Of a stretch of 64,000 nucleotides of DNA, positions 26,485-39,476 are shown one piece after another. The notes beneath the pieces were generated by a model. That model was not told the DNA's origin. It worked only from the letters and a program-made list of their open reading frames with translations, and did not search any database. Each line of letters begins with the position of its first letter. Position 1 is the first letter of the stretch. Both the position numbers and the translations under genes were made by a program. Source of the DNA: Liolophura sinensis (Eukaryota > Mollusca > Polyplacophora > Chitonida > Chitonidae); the NCBI RefSeq assembly GCF_032854445.1, contig NC_088307.1, forward strand, positions 29,294,484-29,358,483. Reading direction: 5' to 3'.

Positions 26485-28492
26485 GATAATGTTTGTGTAA
26501 CATTTAAGAAATCATAAAAAATCCGCTTCTAATCTTCATATATCGTAGATTGAGTTGTGGACAATGCTGGCTTATAAAGGCAGAGATATTTTACGTTTAA
26601 ATACGGCATTATTGTCCACGCAATTGTCCGCCACTAATTCTGAAGCAATTCCTAAATTACTATTCCAGAGATGTTCTAATAATATTTTTTAAATCTGCAC
26701 CACTTATCAACGAAATAAATGGGAATTGATCGTCAGTACCTAGCCACTCATTAGGCGACGCCATTTTCCCATGTTATAACATAGGGTGACGTCACAAAAC
26801 CTAGGTGCTCTTCCGTACAATCGGCATTAATAAATGTGACAATGAGAAAATACAAACAAAAACACCTGAAACCCAACCAAGTAGCATCAGTTCTGGTCCT
26901 TGTTCAAAATGTCGATGTTTCTTTTAATTTGGTTAGACTCAAAGCACCCGCACTCCTTTAGTTTGGCACTAGGTTAGGGAGGTCTTTGGGATCACAAGCG
27001 GCGTGTTATAGCGGTCCAGCTCGTCCTCGTCTTCGGGTGTAAGCTTTAAGCCTAGCTGGCTGTACCAACTTCAAGGAATTTACCGCACTCAGCAGGTCCT
27101 TCTGATTTACAAGATACACTTTCATACAGATTTTGGGAAGATGTTTTCGTAATAAATCTGACATTGCTAAGGAAATATAATGCAACGTCGCCATTTATTC
27201 TTGAAGCAACGACTCTCCCGAGGCGGTTTACTGCAGTCTCCAGCCCAACATGTACACACTGTTCCAGGAAAGCCGTTTTCAGTTCCCTGCTCATAAATGT
27301 GTGGTTCGAAATGCATCACCATCATTTAAAGTAACCGAAAAATCCGATTTATGGTATTGATATATGTCTATCTACTACAAGAATCCACACTGGCAATCGA
27401 GAGCTGTCAGGTTTTTTGATGTGACAGCCAATAATCACGTGACGCTTTCAGCGCTCGTGATGTTCCAAGTTTATAAGGCCTGCTACAACGTGGCTACTAA
27501 GAGAGAATTTTCCGTCAGTGTGATGTTTTCGATGCCGAACTTTATCTTCTTGGCTGTCAAAACTTTCTGTTTTGAAGATTTTTTAGATATTTAGATAACT
27601 CTGTCCTATATCCTTTTTTCTGTGTACATACAGTGACAGGCTTAATCTTCACTTTAAATCATCACATCTCTTTTCTCTGACATTGTCTTTACAGTCTTAA
27701 ATCACTAAATCTCTGTTCTATATCATTGTCACCACAGCCTTAATTCCTGGCCCTCTGTCTTTTATCATTGTCTTTAGACTTACATAAACACTAACACCTT
27801 AAAAAGACTTCAATTTTTACCTCCATGTTTTCTAGAATTGTCTTCATAGACTGGAAATCTGTCTTCGGCATTTCACCCACAAAGCATGTGTCGGTCTTGA
27901 AGTTTAGAAAGGCCACTTGGCCCTGAAACAAATTTTACACAGAAGAAAATGCTTTTTTGAGTGTTTGCCATTTCCACTTTGTGTTTGCAAGACTAAATCA
28001 CACGCGAAAGCTTGTCAAACTATACATATGCTTTAGAATTACCACACAACTATGCGTTTTAAGTTTTGCCTGTGATCTTCGTGTAACAATACATGAATTC
28101 ATAAGTAACCAACTCATGAGTAAATCACCAAAAACATACATAATCAAATAAATAAAGAAAATACAAGTTATTTATCAAGTTTTGACGAGATCATTTAAAA
28201 TCCTTAATTGGTTCCTGCGAATAGTGCATACATATATGTCTATCTTGCTTGTATTCTTAGTAAGGATAAAGTTTTTCTTTAAATACATGTACATCAAATA
28301 ATAAAACTTCTTCCATCAAAATTGGTTGGTATCATGAAACACAAATATTCTGCTTGAATCTTCTTTCACAAAATGTAATCTCCTAATTCCATATATGCAG
28401 ACTGAATGCAACACATTTTTTACAGTGTATCGTTTAACAATTACACTGTTTTAAAATCACAAAACTCTTCTCCACAGATAAAAATTGAATGG
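26485..28492. repeat. Segmental duplication, copy B (paralogous to 450-2985)
   Basis: Same landmarks in the same order as copy A, including the exon at 27821-27922. A GC-richer block at about 27000-27145 is absent from copy A. It is open on the minus strand for about 40 codons and might be a further exon of locus B, which I could not confirm. Confidence 0.8.
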
Positions 28493-29931
28493 CTCACCGT
28501 TTAAAAGATATTTATGTACTTATTTGATTGGCATTTTACGCCGTATTCAAGGGTATTTCACTTATACGACGGCGGCCAGCATTATATTGAGAGGAAACCG
28601 GCAGAGCGCGGGGGAAACCCACAACCATCCGCAGGTTGCTGAAAGACCTTCCCATGTACGGTCGGAGAGGAAGCCAGCATGTGCTGGAGTTGAACTCACA
28701 GCCACCGCATTGGTAAGGGGTTCCTAGGTCATTATTTAAGACCACCTGAAAGACATATTGCTAGGTCCAAGTATAATACTGTGAACCCAGAGCTCACCGT
28801 ATAGAAAAGGTGAAACCAGTGCGCATCGTTTGTTGATCGTCAAACCAGTGCCCACCATTTGCTGATCGTCAAACCAGTGTGCACCGTTTGTTGATCTTCA
28901 AACCAATGTGGACCGTTTGTTGATCGTCAATCCAGTGTGCGCCGTTTGTTGATCGTCAAACCAATGTGCACCGTTTGTTGATCATCAAACCAGTGTGCAC
29001 CGTTTGCTGATCGTCAAACCAATGTGCACCGTTTGTTGATCGTCAATCCAGTGTGCACCGTTTGTTGCTGGTCAAACCAATGTGCACCGTTTGTTGATCG
29101 TCAAACCAGTGCGCACCGTTTGTTGATCGTCAAACCAATGTGCACCGTTTGTTGATCGTCAAACCAGTGCCCACTGTTTGTTGATCGTCAAACCAGTGCG
29201 CACCGTTTGTTGATCGTCAAACCAATGTGCACCGTTTGTTGATCGTCAATCCAGTGTGCACCGTTTGTTGATCGGCAAACCAATGAGCACCATTTGTTGA
29301 TCGTCAAACCTGTGCGCACCGTTTGTTGATCGTCAAACCAGTGTGCACCGTTTATTGATGGTCAAACTAGTATGCTCCGTTTGTTGATCGTCGAACCAGT
29401 ACTCATTCTTTGTCCACCATTAAACACGTGCTCACACTTTGTTGATCGCCAAACCAGTGCGCACCATAAGGAAATAGTTAAGCGAGTGCTCAGCCTTTGG
29501 AAATCATGACGCGAGTGCTCAGCATATGGAAATCATGACGTCTATGCTCAGTGGTAATCGTGAAGTTAGTACTCACAGTTTGGAAATCGTGAAGCGCCAG
29601 TGAGTTATCTTTGTCATTCTTATAAGCCTCAGGGGATATCATCAGCACAGTCTGTTCTTTGTCGTCGACAACCACGGACTCATGGATGCTTGTGTTGCCG
29701 AACTTTCGTATCCATGTCATCACCTGAAATAATCATCGTACACATTGTTACAGCAATACATAGTCTGTGTCGATCGACCCAATCCCAAGGAAATATCGTC
29801 TGTTCACTTTGTTTCCTATCAATGCTAGTCACACAAATGCTTACCCTGGATGTCGGCGTTTCCACAGGGTGACCAATAGAAGCCCCGTAAAGAAGGGAGG
29901 TAATCACGAATAGTTGAAAAATCCTCAGCAT
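27821..29931 (-). CDS. BRICHOS-like secreted protein gene, locus B (three exons seen)
   Basis: Exon 1 (29931-29845, 29 codons) encodes a signal peptide MLRIFQLFVITSLLYGASIG followed by HPVETPTSR and a GTAAG donor. Exon 2 (29723-29577, 49 codons, phase 0 both ends) follows TTTCAG and contains RKFGNTSIHESVVVDDKEQT and LALHDFQT, then GTGAGT. Exon 3 (27922-27821, 34 codons) follows TTTCAG and contains GQVAFLNFKTDTCFVGEM, then GTAAAA. Aspartate near the exon 2 end and the cysteine in exon 3 fit the BRICHOS pattern (one Asp, two Cys). A last exon with the second cysteine was not found on this strand. The intron between exons 2 and 3 carries a SINE and a 29-bp minisatellite. All splice phases agree with locus C, so this may be a working gene with unseen 3' exons. 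Confidence 0.55.
28515..28745 (-). mobile_element. SINE family 1, minus-strand copy
   Basis: Reverse complement of the family, with TTGGCATTTTACGCCGTATT and GAGTTGAACTCACAGCCACC recognisable. The tRNA-like head is incomplete. Confidence 0.8.
28800..29420 (+). repeat. 29-bp minisatellite
   Basis: About 20 units of 29 bp built around AACCAGTGTGCACCGTTTG followed by TTGATCGTC. It lies in the intron of locus B between exon 3 and exon 2. From 29420 to 29575 it degenerates into a related repeat containing GCGAGTGCTCAGC and GGAAATCATGA, which ends only a few bases from the exon 2 donor. Confidence 0.92.
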
Positions 29932-30188
29932 CTTTAATCTCGGTGTGATTAAATCGGCGCTATCTTTGTGGACATCAATTGATGTAAAAACAACAAGAAT
30001 TCAGCTTAGAACACTAACAGCAATCAAGTAATAATGTCGGCCATTTTCATTCATTTACAGTGATAAACTTATTCAACAGCAATGCATGTGCAATTCGCGT
30101 TTCTATTGCTTCGGCTAAATTACCGCAAATGGTCACACGTAACCGCTGAAATCCTGCCTCTTGTCAATGTTCTTCGGTTATGGTTTCG

Positions 30189-30457
30189 GGGCCTCCGTGG
30201 CTTAGTTGGTTAGCGCGCTAGCGCAGCGTAATGTCCCAGCAGCCTCTCACCACTGCGGTCGCTGTGAGTTCAAGTCCAGCTCATGTTGACTTCCTCTCCG
30301 GTCGTACGTGGGAAGGTCTAACAGCAACCTGTGGATGGTCGTGGGTTTCATCCAGGTTCTGCCCGGTTTCCTCCGACCATAATGCTGGCCGCCGTCGTAT
30401 AAGTGAAATATTCTTGAGTACGGCGTAAAACACTAATCAAATAAACAAATAAATGAA
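30189..30457 (+). mobile_element. SINE family 1, full-length copy
   Basis: GGCCTCCGTGGCTTAGTTGG head, GTGAGTTCAAGTCCAGCTC, GCCGCCGTCGTATAAGTGAA, GTACGGCGTAAAACAC, AAATAAATGA tail. It lies between exon 1 of locus B and its upstream minisatellite. Confidence 0.92.
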
Positions 30458-30589
30458 TCGGTCAGGGTTTTATTCTAGCTGGTCATGTACATACAATCTA
30501 ACACCCAAAACAATCATATCTTTTCAATAACGTTTGAAATAAGCCTTTTGTGGCTTAGTTATATTAGATGAAGAGACACTAGAATATCG

Positions 30590-31045
30590 AGACAAAGCCC
30601 TCTTCAGTTCTGGTCAGCGTAGTTCGCTAGACGGTTAGATCAGGAGCTGGTATCTTTAGTCTGAAGTACGCCTTATATAAGTGAAGCCCTCTTCAGTTCT
30701 GGTCTACGTTGTTCGCTAGACGGTTAGACGAAGAGCTGATACCTTAAGTCTGAAATACGTCTTAGCTAAGTGTAGACCTCTTCCGTTTTGATCTACGTGG
30801 CTCACTAGAAGGTTAGATCAAGAGCTGGTATCTTTAGTCTGAAGTACGCCTTACATAAGCGAAGCCCTCTTCAGTTGTGGTCTACGTTGTTCGCTAGACA
30901 ATTAGATCAAGAGCTGCTATCTTTAGTCTGAAGTACGCCTTACAGGCCTCTTCCGTTCTGATCTACGTGGCTCACTAGACTGTTAGATCAAGAGCGGGTA
31001 TCTTTGGTCTGTAGCGCGTCTTACCTAAGTGTTGCCTTGTTGAGT
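30590..31045 (+). repeat. Minisatellite of about 89 bp upstream of locus B
   Basis: Four to five units sharing GCTAGACGGTTAGATCA, AGAGCTGGTATCTTTAGTCT, GAAGTACGCCTTACATAAG and CCTCTTCAGTTCTGGTCTAC. It is related in sequence to the 82-bp array at 45560-46365, which occupies the matching position upstream of locus C. Confidence 0.88.
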
Positions 31046-32621
31046 TTTGTGGTGGCTCGCTGGGCGCTGCAGAATAAATAGTCAGATTTTCCTGCCACAC
31101 CTGTCACGTGTGATGATTAAACGGTATGACATAAGGTAATTCTCTGTTTATTGATAAACCTTACTAGAGTTCATTGACTCACCAGAACTTGTTGTTTTGA
31201 ACTCTCCCTGGGCATTAACCTTTGTTATCTCGTCAGCTCCAGCGTCAACAAGTTCCAAGGCGACAAGAACATAGGGTTCATTTGTTTTGTAAAAATCTAG
31301 TCAAACACTATGGGTACCACTCATGTACGAGTAAATGCAGCGAATGAATATAGTTTCGGATGTTGAGGTCCAGGGTAAAATCTACAGTTTTGTGTGAAAC
31401 AAAAGCAAATAAATACATTGACGAAATATGATAGACAATACCCTGTAGACAGTTTTCATTTTTGTGACCAGTTTCCTTCAAAATACATTGTAATTATTAA
31501 AAACAAAGTCTTAAAATATCCTTCCCTAGGTGTCCAAACTTGTGCTGGTGAGAATAAAATTTGATAAATAGCGATATCCTAAAGTTCATCTGTTTTATGT
31601 AAATTTTCTAAATTTACCACGAATGGCTCAATTTATTCCTTTACAGTAAATATCAGACTTCGTTTTGGACATTCACCTTGCGATTACAGGACCGGAACGT
31701 CCATTTTATTTGGCGAATGGTAAGTAAATGTTTGATTTCACGTGTGGATTTGTGCAGGATGTGCAACCCCTTTATCGAAAACATAGCAAAAGGTTGTACA
31801 CATATACAAACATTTTAAATAGTGTAGGATTTAAACGTGTGACCCTATTGTTTGTTGTATAGTTTGTTGTCCTTTGTAGAGGCTCACTGATTAAAAGTCA
31901 TTTATGGTCAATTTATATCACGAAAACGTTCTTGAGACATCATGCACGTCGTCAATGGCGTAACCACATTGCCTAATCAAGACGCGATAAATGTCCCGGA
32001 AGAAAAAATACTATGTGTATTTACATCTCTGATTTAATCTAGTTTAAAAATATAGGACAAACTATCGCTTTCAGATATATGTACAAAAAGGTGCAAATAA
32101 ATATCAACTGTAGAAAACTGGCAGATGAAATGCTTTCATACATGAGAACATGGTTATTGCTTGCGTATCGCATGAAAAGATAAGCGGTTATCTCGACGGC
32201 AGACGATCATCTGGCCACTTCTCGCGCTTTGCACAAAACAACAAAGTCGTGGTGATGTTTTTTCGTAATTCTAATCTCATTTGCAGCATTTTAGTTTCCA
32301 CCAAAACCATAATTTGCAATATTAATTTCAAGTTTGTTAAATATTTAATGAAATATTATTACAAATTTTGTCTTTTATTTCAACTATTAAAACAAATTCT
32401 TTCTAAACCTAATTAACTGTTTATAATGTTTGAATTATGTCACAGTTCGTTACACTGTACTCATTTTGCCCATGCGTTATGGTATCCAAATCATCTGATA
32501 TTTTTCAGTGCAAACTCACGGTTTAGACTAAAACTAATTGCGTGGACACCAGTAGTTGTACGCCTGCCGCAATAACTAGTCCTTGGTGTTGTGTATATGC
32601 TGATGTATTCTAACTGATTAG
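31046..32621. repeat. Upstream segment of locus B, paralogous to about 46370-48420
   Basis: No gene seen. Scattered matches to the region upstream of locus C include GGGCATTAACCTTTGTTATC at about 31211 against GGGCATTAACTTTTGCTGTC at 46632. Others are GTCAATGGCGTAACC near 31952 against 48001, and CAATATTAATTTCA near 32317 against 48377. The duplicated unit therefore extends well beyond the exons. Confidence 0.6.
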
Positions 32622-32845
32622 TGTTTTACGACATATACTAAAGAAAATTTCACGACGGGTGTCGTTATGATGAGAGGAATCGAGGTTCTAACCCACGGCC
32701 ATCTGCAAGGTTCTAGCAGACCTTTGCACGTACGATCCGAGAGGAAGTCAGCTTGAGCTGGACGAATTCACGGCAACCGCACTCATGCGAGGTTCCTGAA
32801 TTAGTCTGGTGCGTTAGCATGCTAACCATCGCCCCAAGTTTGCGA
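32622..32845 (-). mobile_element. SINE family 1, strongly degraded minus-strand copy
   Basis: GTGTTTTACGACATATACT, AACCCACGGCCATCTGCAAG, GAGAGGAAGTCAGC and GCATGCTAACCATCG align to the reverse of the family with many substitutions. Confidence 0.65.
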
Positions 32846-35800
32846 TGTTCAATATAACCTTGCTCTTTCTAAAGTCGGTATTGGTGGTAACATTGTATGT
32901 GTTTTATCAGTCACGTGATCTATGTTGATAACATCTGTCTTATTTAGCCATCAGCTCGACCGTTACAAGACAAGACCACTTGATATATCAAAAATTGTAT
33001 GTGTAAAGCCTTGCAGCTGGGTAAAACTGTGCTAAAATCAGAATCCACCAGTAACACGCCTGACAGAATTAATGGCCAGCTGCTGGAATAAAAAGATTTT
33101 ACTCTTACCCGGTCCATTTAATCACTAATAACGTGTAAAAATAAGGACAATGAACATCTGAAACGTAAGCTTGCTGTGTGTTTGTCGGAAACGGCGTGTA
33201 CGAAAGGGTAAATAGAATACAGATTGTATCCTCTTGTGGTCATTGTACTTCTGGATGCCAACTGTGGTAGGTATAACAACTCCTTAAGATGTCTGATGAA
33301 CTATCGGCGTGATTGTAGTGTTACTTTCTGGCTTCATATTTGCAATAAATATTATTTTGATTTCACGAACTTATACAAAACAGAGCGCATATATTCAGAC
33401 AACGGATTAAGCTACATGTTGTGATCTTGAACTTGCTTGTAATACAAAGCTGTGATAGTACCAGTGCCAGCGTGCAGATTAGAAGTCAAGTTGCTTCAGT
33501 TATTGTATACGGTTGACTGAGGCGGCGAAATCCTTTTACCACATATTTTCATTCATATAGATGGATAACAGTATATTTATCTGTGTGTATTCTTGAAAAC
33601 ATGTATATGGCTCTGTTGGTTAGCGTAATGACCCAGGAGCCTGGTCAAAATGGAGCACAAATGACGTATGTCAAATGGCGTGAAAGCCAAAATCTCTAAA
33701 ACCAGCAAAATCCTTCACAGTGGATGACAATAAATAAGACTGCTCTCAAGTGAACTTGAGTAAATGACTGCGAGCTTCACAACTCTCTCGCACATATTTA
33801 TAGACTAACTAAAGAAAATTCTGGATGGTTTGATCGTAAACATGTTTACGACACCAATACATATTTCCAGAATGTATACTTTATGTACAGGAATACGAAA
33901 CTCATAAACACCGAAGCCTCGTGAACGTTCGACTGAATTACAGTGCAGGCTACAATGTACACAGAGGTGAAAATGTAGGCCAGACACTCAGAAGGAAAAT
34001 AAATATAATGCAATATTTATAGACGGTGTTCGTAACAGTGTGCAAGAACGTTTATACATATACATGAACCTGATATATACATACATGACCCTTTATATAT
34101 GATATATGTATGCAAGTATGTATCTTATTTTGAACTTAAATGAGCAAGGAGCCTACTTGCATTGCTTCAAATTTTGCATGCAATGTTTACCTCTACTAAT
34201 TTTCTCACACTTATATATTACAATATTACTTTTGACGTCATTTTTTTAGGTTCTAAAGTTCTTGATGCACAGATGTCTCTCCCTATACATATTATTGAGT
34301 CTAACTGTTAGCAGTCATGCTGAGTGGTTACGACCATTACCAGTTGCCCGGTGACGTCTTATCTGCCAACCTACTTTCTTCATGATATTGAAGTTCTTTT
34401 TGTTGTTATTGTGGCTTTTACACACAATAAGATTTTCGGCTCGAAACCCAATTCTTATTGTTATAATTATTATTATTATTATTATTATTGGCAAAATTAT
34501 ATCACGTTCTCAGAGAAAATGGTCAGTCATGAAGTTCACGAAATTTAAGTAGGTTTTCGGGTATGAGTCAAAGTTGTGCACGTTAATTTTGGGCTGATTC
34601 GATCACGTGACTTGGTGGCCATATTGGATTTAAATGAAATGCTTTAAAACTAAAGTCCTACAGGACTGAATCTACTACAGTGCAGCTGTTTGGAAAAGTC
34701 TTTGGCTACTTAACATGAGGGCTTCGTGCTAGACTGCATGGATCTGTTTACTGTAGTCCATCGTGGGAACGGAATGAACCTTGCAACAATGTATTGTTTC
34801 AGTCTTTTATTTTGCCTATGTGCAGGGGATCAAAATCTCATAATTTCTTTACTGGCCTTTACTACTAGACTCGTTGTAGGTGATAGCTGGAAGTTTCGCG
34901 TTCAAATCCAGTATATTCCATTTCCTTTTTGCCGCGTTCTTTACTCACTTTCTTCATATTTGTTATCTTTATTACCAGTACAATTCATGCAGGATGTTAG
35001 GGCCAAATAGTCCTTTATCACAGTATACCCTTACTGTATAAAGGAAGATAATTCCATTAGCTTCGTGACGTGTGATGTTTTGTGATGTGAGCGTTCTTTG
35101 TGTTTTAATTAGCTTTTATGACTGAACATTGTCCAAGCAGTGTGCCCAAGCCTACGAGCGGTAGAAATATTTTCTTGTTTCAGTGTTTGTAACGTGGAGA
35201 ACACTAAATATTTGTTTTGGATGCAGAGATAAAGCACTGCTGTCTTATAGCTGCTGTTGTTGTTGTAGTAGCTTACATTTTGACAGAGCGGTGTGTGTAA
35301 ACAGTCATGCTGCATAGAAGTACAATGACTATGCAACAGTCGTTGCTTGTGCAACTTCATTAAGATGTAACTTCAGTAAATGTAGAATTTTGTATTCATG
35401 TTGCAAGTTGTTAGGATATATGTTTTAAGTAAACATGTACCTAAGGGTTCAAAGTACCTGTAACTCGTGCCTGCATGTAAATTTCTACTGTCGTTATTTG
35501 TACGTATGTATGGTTAAATGAAAGATAATAATAGAACACCGTTTTGCTTGATTTCGGTCGTGGTGGTTGGTAGCGGTTGTTGGTGACAGTGAACGTTAGT
35601 GGAAGTCAACATATGCAGGTCTCAGTAGGCCTACATGGCTCAGTGAAACAGAGATGCTACTGTTGTTGTGAACCTGTAATGTCGTGATATCACGATTAAC
35701 ACTTGGATATCGACATCATTATAACAGAGACCAAATCCCCCCGCACTTGCATGTTTCTTGTTGGTACCTGCACACTACTTACAAACTCGAATTGCTGTAC

Positions 35801-36777
35801 CCCTCAACTTTTTTTTATTACTGTGTACAAGTTCGAATCCGCTCATCGTAAATTTTGAAATCAGTGGTGAATACAGGTGTAAAGTGAACCAATTGATAAA
35901 AAAGACAAAATTAATAAAATATGCAAGTAGAACTAAAAAAATAATACCACAAAATGTTTGTAAACATCATGATGTGACAAATAAACGTATTTAAACTAAT
36001 GGATGGCTTTGAATTTTAATAGGATTGAAACTGCACTACAGATGCGCCAGGGTATGGCCAGGAGGAAATTTCAGCTATCTGTGAACAAAATACGAGAGCC
36101 AAGCAAAAAATAACTCCACAAAAAAATGACTAACACTATGGATTATGATTGAATGCATACAGACTGAATTGTCATTTTAACGGACCGAAACCGACATCTT
36201 CAAAACCGAAAAATCTCACACCTCCTTTGCAAATAACCCTACAGATGTTGGATAAACAGCATTAAATTCCCCGCGACAAGGTGTGGCCGCTTAATTAAAT
36301 CAGAAATGACGTCATCGAAACCGAACTAATGATATACCCTTTACAAATGACACGAGACATAAGAACAACAATATGCAATATGCCAATACATAGATGCGTT
36401 ATCTATTTGCGCCCCCATATTGCCATCAATAAAAAAGTTTAGAAGTCTTTCTCGAGAACGGTTAATTCGATTGAGCAGAAACAATATGTTCCGACAAACT
36501 GAGTTTGCAAAAATGACATTTATTTCTTGAAACCTGGGGGAATGCACCGATACCAAATTTATTACGTGACCAAAAATGTTTGATTTTCAAAATTATGCCT
36601 ATGCTACCTGACGGAGTTTGACATGCTGCTCACAAATTGGGTCTTATTTCTTTTCTGTGGTTTACAGCTTTCTTGCACAGTGCGATCAACCTGTGAAAAA
36701 GTCAAATTTTCCCACATTTTTAGGTTAGGTAACGGCAAACTGTTTTAGTCGAAACTTGCTTCATTCAAAAAGTATGT
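32846..36777. other. Long host stretch without recognisable genes
   Basis: AT-rich and intron- or intergenic-like. It holds a short SINE head fragment at about 33605-33650 (GGCTCTGTTGGTTAGCGTAA, then ACCCAGGAGCC) and an ATT microsatellite at 34461-34490. Short open frames are scattered and show no domain I recognise. Confidence 0.5.
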
Positions 36778-37069
36778 ATCTTTTGCGTGTGTGGGGGCCT
36801 CCGTGGCTCAGTCGGTTAGCGCGCTAGCGCAGCGTAATGACCCAGAAGCCTCTCACCAATGCGGTCGCTGTGAGTTCAAGACCAGCTCATGCTGCCTTCC
36901 TCTCCGGCCGTACGTGGGAAGGTCTTGCAGCAACCTTTGGATGGTCGTGGGTTTCCCCCGGGCTCTGCCCGGTTTCCACCCACCATAATGCTGGCCGCCG
37001 TCGTATAAGTGAAATATTCTTGAGTACGGCGTAAAACACCAATCCAAAAAAAAAATCTTTTGCGTGTGT
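36778..37069 (+). mobile_element. SINE family 1, recent copy with 15-bp target duplication
   Basis: The element (about 36793-37054) starts GGGGCCTCCGTGGCTCAGTC, has tRNA-like A and B boxes (GCTCAGTCGGTTAGCGCG and GTGAGTTCAAGACC), the conserved body GGATGGTCGTGGGTTTCCCC and the 3' part AAGTGAAATATTCTTGAGTA, then a short A-rich end. ATCTTTTGCGTGTGT occurs perfectly on both sides (36778-36792 and 37055-37069). Confidence 0.95.
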
Positions 37070-37374
37070 CTAAAACCGTTTGACTGTGTCAGTAAATACA
37101 GAACTTGTAGATTTTCAAAGATTTTTGCATGCGATTTACTATGTTTGGCATGATTACAAGGTCATATTGTGTTAAATACCGACAAGTAAATGGGTGTCTA
37201 GGAGAATGTACACTTTCTAATCAAGTTGTTTTTCTCCCGACGTATAAAAACACAATTCAGTTAACCGGAAGGGAGGATGCTAAAGATGGAAATATCAGCT
37301 TGAATCCCGGCATCGCTGCTTTAGCAGCTGTATTTATAATGTATTAGTTTATCAGTTTATATATAACTTGTCCC

Positions 37375-37505
37375 GATCGTGGATTGGGGGGTCTGCAGCA
37401 AATTGCACATGATCGTGGGTTTCCCCACCATAATGCTCACCGTCGTCGTATTAGTGAAATATTTTTGGAGTACGGTGTGGAACAACAATCAAATGAATAA
37501 ATAAA
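37375..37505 (+). mobile_element. SINE family 1, 3' fragment
   Basis: GATCGTGGGTTTCCCCACCA, GTCGTCGTATTAGTGAAATA and ATGAATAAATAAA. The head is absent. Confidence 0.75.
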
Positions 37506-37804
37506 TTAAAAGATTTATGCCAACAAAATGTGATTTTTAGGTTAATAACGTGTTACCAAATAGTCTGAGAAGGCCATAAGTCCTGCCTGGGAATTCGAAA
37601 TAAGAATGGCAGCATTATATACGAGTATAGCCCTGTGTGAGGAGATGTAACATGCCTCTAGTTACTAATACAAAGATTCATTTTAAACACGAATGGACAA
37701 AGTAATGAAAAAGCAATGTTTTCGTGTCTATGAATCCCCAGACCGTATTGTGTAAACCAGGGGTCAGGTATTAAACATTGGAATATATTAAAGTTGTTTA
37801 TATT

Positions 37805-38155
37805 GAACAGTCACGAAATCGGGTGGGCATTGCGTCTGTCAAATCGGGTGGGTATTGCAACTGTCAAATCAGGTGAGCATTGCGTCTCTCAAATCGGGTG
37901 GGCATTGAGTCTGTCAAGTCGAGTGGACATTGCAAAATCAGGTGGGCATTGCGTCTGTCTAATCGGTGGGCATTGCGCCTGTCTAATCGGTGGGCATTGC
38001 GCCTGTCTAATCTGGTGGTTATTGCGTCTGCCTAATCGGTGGGCTTTGCGTCTGTCTAATCGGTTGGGCATTGCGTCTGTCAAATCGGGTTGGCATTTCG
38101 TCTGTCTAATTGGGTCTGCATCGTGTCTGTCTAATCGGGTGGACATTGTGTTTCT
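37805..38155 (+). repeat. Minisatellite of about 25 bp
   Basis: About 13 units around AATCGGGTGGGCATTGCGTC and TGTCTAATC, with variable spacing. Open frames on both strands across it are repeat by-products. Confidence 0.9.
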
Positions 38156-39111
38156 GATTTGTGTTTTCATGTATTACTCCCAATTGACATTTCTACACCA
38201 GAGGCTCTCCAGTTTAGTATGTCTACGGCTATGTTGTGGGTTCACGTGAATAACTCATTTTCCTTTCCCCTGAGCTTATGCAAATAATCGTGCTTTCCAA
38301 TTTTTTCTGATTAAAAAGTGTTTTTTCCATTGCATCGAATTCATAGTCTGACATAGTGGACGATGTTACAATGGTGAGTGTTGCTTAGCATCCACCATAT
38401 GCTCTCTTGGTGGTATCGACCTTGTCACGTGACACATAGCTCTTCGTCGTATGTATAAGCCGAATTCCCTGCCGGAAAAATGGCGGACATTCGCCGAGGG
38501 CTGAAAACCTCCGAATAACAACCAACTGTTTAGGTTTGAGTTGATGTGAATCCTTTGGTTAGATTTCCCCGGATTTCACCACTTATAAAACTCATCGCCA
38601 CCATATACACGTATCTAAATGAAAATGACAAATACATTTAATCAGCCCTATTGTTATGCACTTGCTCTATTTGTCGGGCAGAATTTCCTACTTATCGTTT
38701 GTCCGGAAGGACAATTGATGTCATAACAGTTACTTTATCTGCTAAAGCCCACTATTTGATGTTACGTGGCCATTGTTGTTCTCTAGCCCATGAGCTACAA
38801 TCTGTAAAAACCTGAAGAGAGACCAGTATTACAATGTCTTCATGTAACAGACTGGTGCCTAAGTCGACGTGCTTACATTGCCGCCACCTCACACGACACT
38901 AATTGCGCTCACCGTGAACAGTTAAGGACCCGGATCTAGTCAAAGTGCACGGACACCAGACATGACACCGAGTTCAGTCGACACTTCACATGACCCCCGA
39001 TCCAGTCAGAGTGCAAGGGCAGAAGACATGAAATCGACAGTACCGTCACCAGCCTCCTCGCCATATTCAGAAATACTTAACTAATAACACCCAATTCCGA
39101 TCAGAGTATAT
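38156..39111. other. Host non-coding sequence with locus-D-like repeats
   Basis: No gene seen. From about 38930 to 39010, units such as GACACCAGACATGACACCGA and GATCCAGTCAGAGTGCA resemble 54020-54080 in locus D. This supports the view that this region and 40147-40231 are a decayed copy of the locus D 3' half. Confidence 0.45.
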
Positions 39112-39476
39112 GGAGTGAGTGAGTGCTTGGGGTTTAACGTCGTACTCAACAATTTTTCAGTCATATGACGACGAAGGAATCATTAGGGTGCATGTACGTG
39201 TAATGTGCCTCCTTGATGCAGGACGGATTTCCACCGCTCTTTTATTTAGTGCTGCTTCACTGAGACGACTTACCGAAGGCAAGTAAGCCGCCCCGCCCGA
39301 GCCATTATACTGACACGGGTCAACCAGTCGTTGCACTATCCCCTTCATGCTGAACGCCAAGCGAGGAAACTACAACTTCCTCTTTTAAAGTCTTAGGTGT
39401 GACTCGATCAAGGATTGATCCTGGATCTACCGGTCCCGAAGCGGGCGCTCTACCAACTGTGCTATCCGGGCCGGTC
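39112..39476 (-). mobile_element. SINE family 2, full-length minus-strand copy
   Basis: On the minus strand it begins GGCCCGGATAGCACAGTTGG, a tRNA-like head with an A box. GATCAATCCTTGATCGAGTC follows, then a body with GCTTGGCGTTCAGCATGAAG and GTGGAAATCCGTCCTGCATC. It ends GACGTTAAACCCCAAGCACT and CACTCACTC. It is unrelated to SINE family 1 outside the tRNA-like part. Confidence 0.88.

Noticed and set aside
27006-27294. Last exon of locus B
   Set aside because: Open frames exist on the minus strand, but no splice-site and motif combination (second cysteine, Gly-x-Pro) convinced me. Left as a possibility only.
28800-29420. Possible CRISPR-like array (29-bp repeat)
   Set aside because: The whole unit repeats. 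There are no distinct spacers.
38484-38530. Short ATG frame AAAATGGCGGACATTC
   Set aside because: Good start context, but it ends after 12 codons with no splice donor that I could support.
39157-39360. Minus-strand ORF of 67 codons
   Set aside because: Lies inside SINE family 2.
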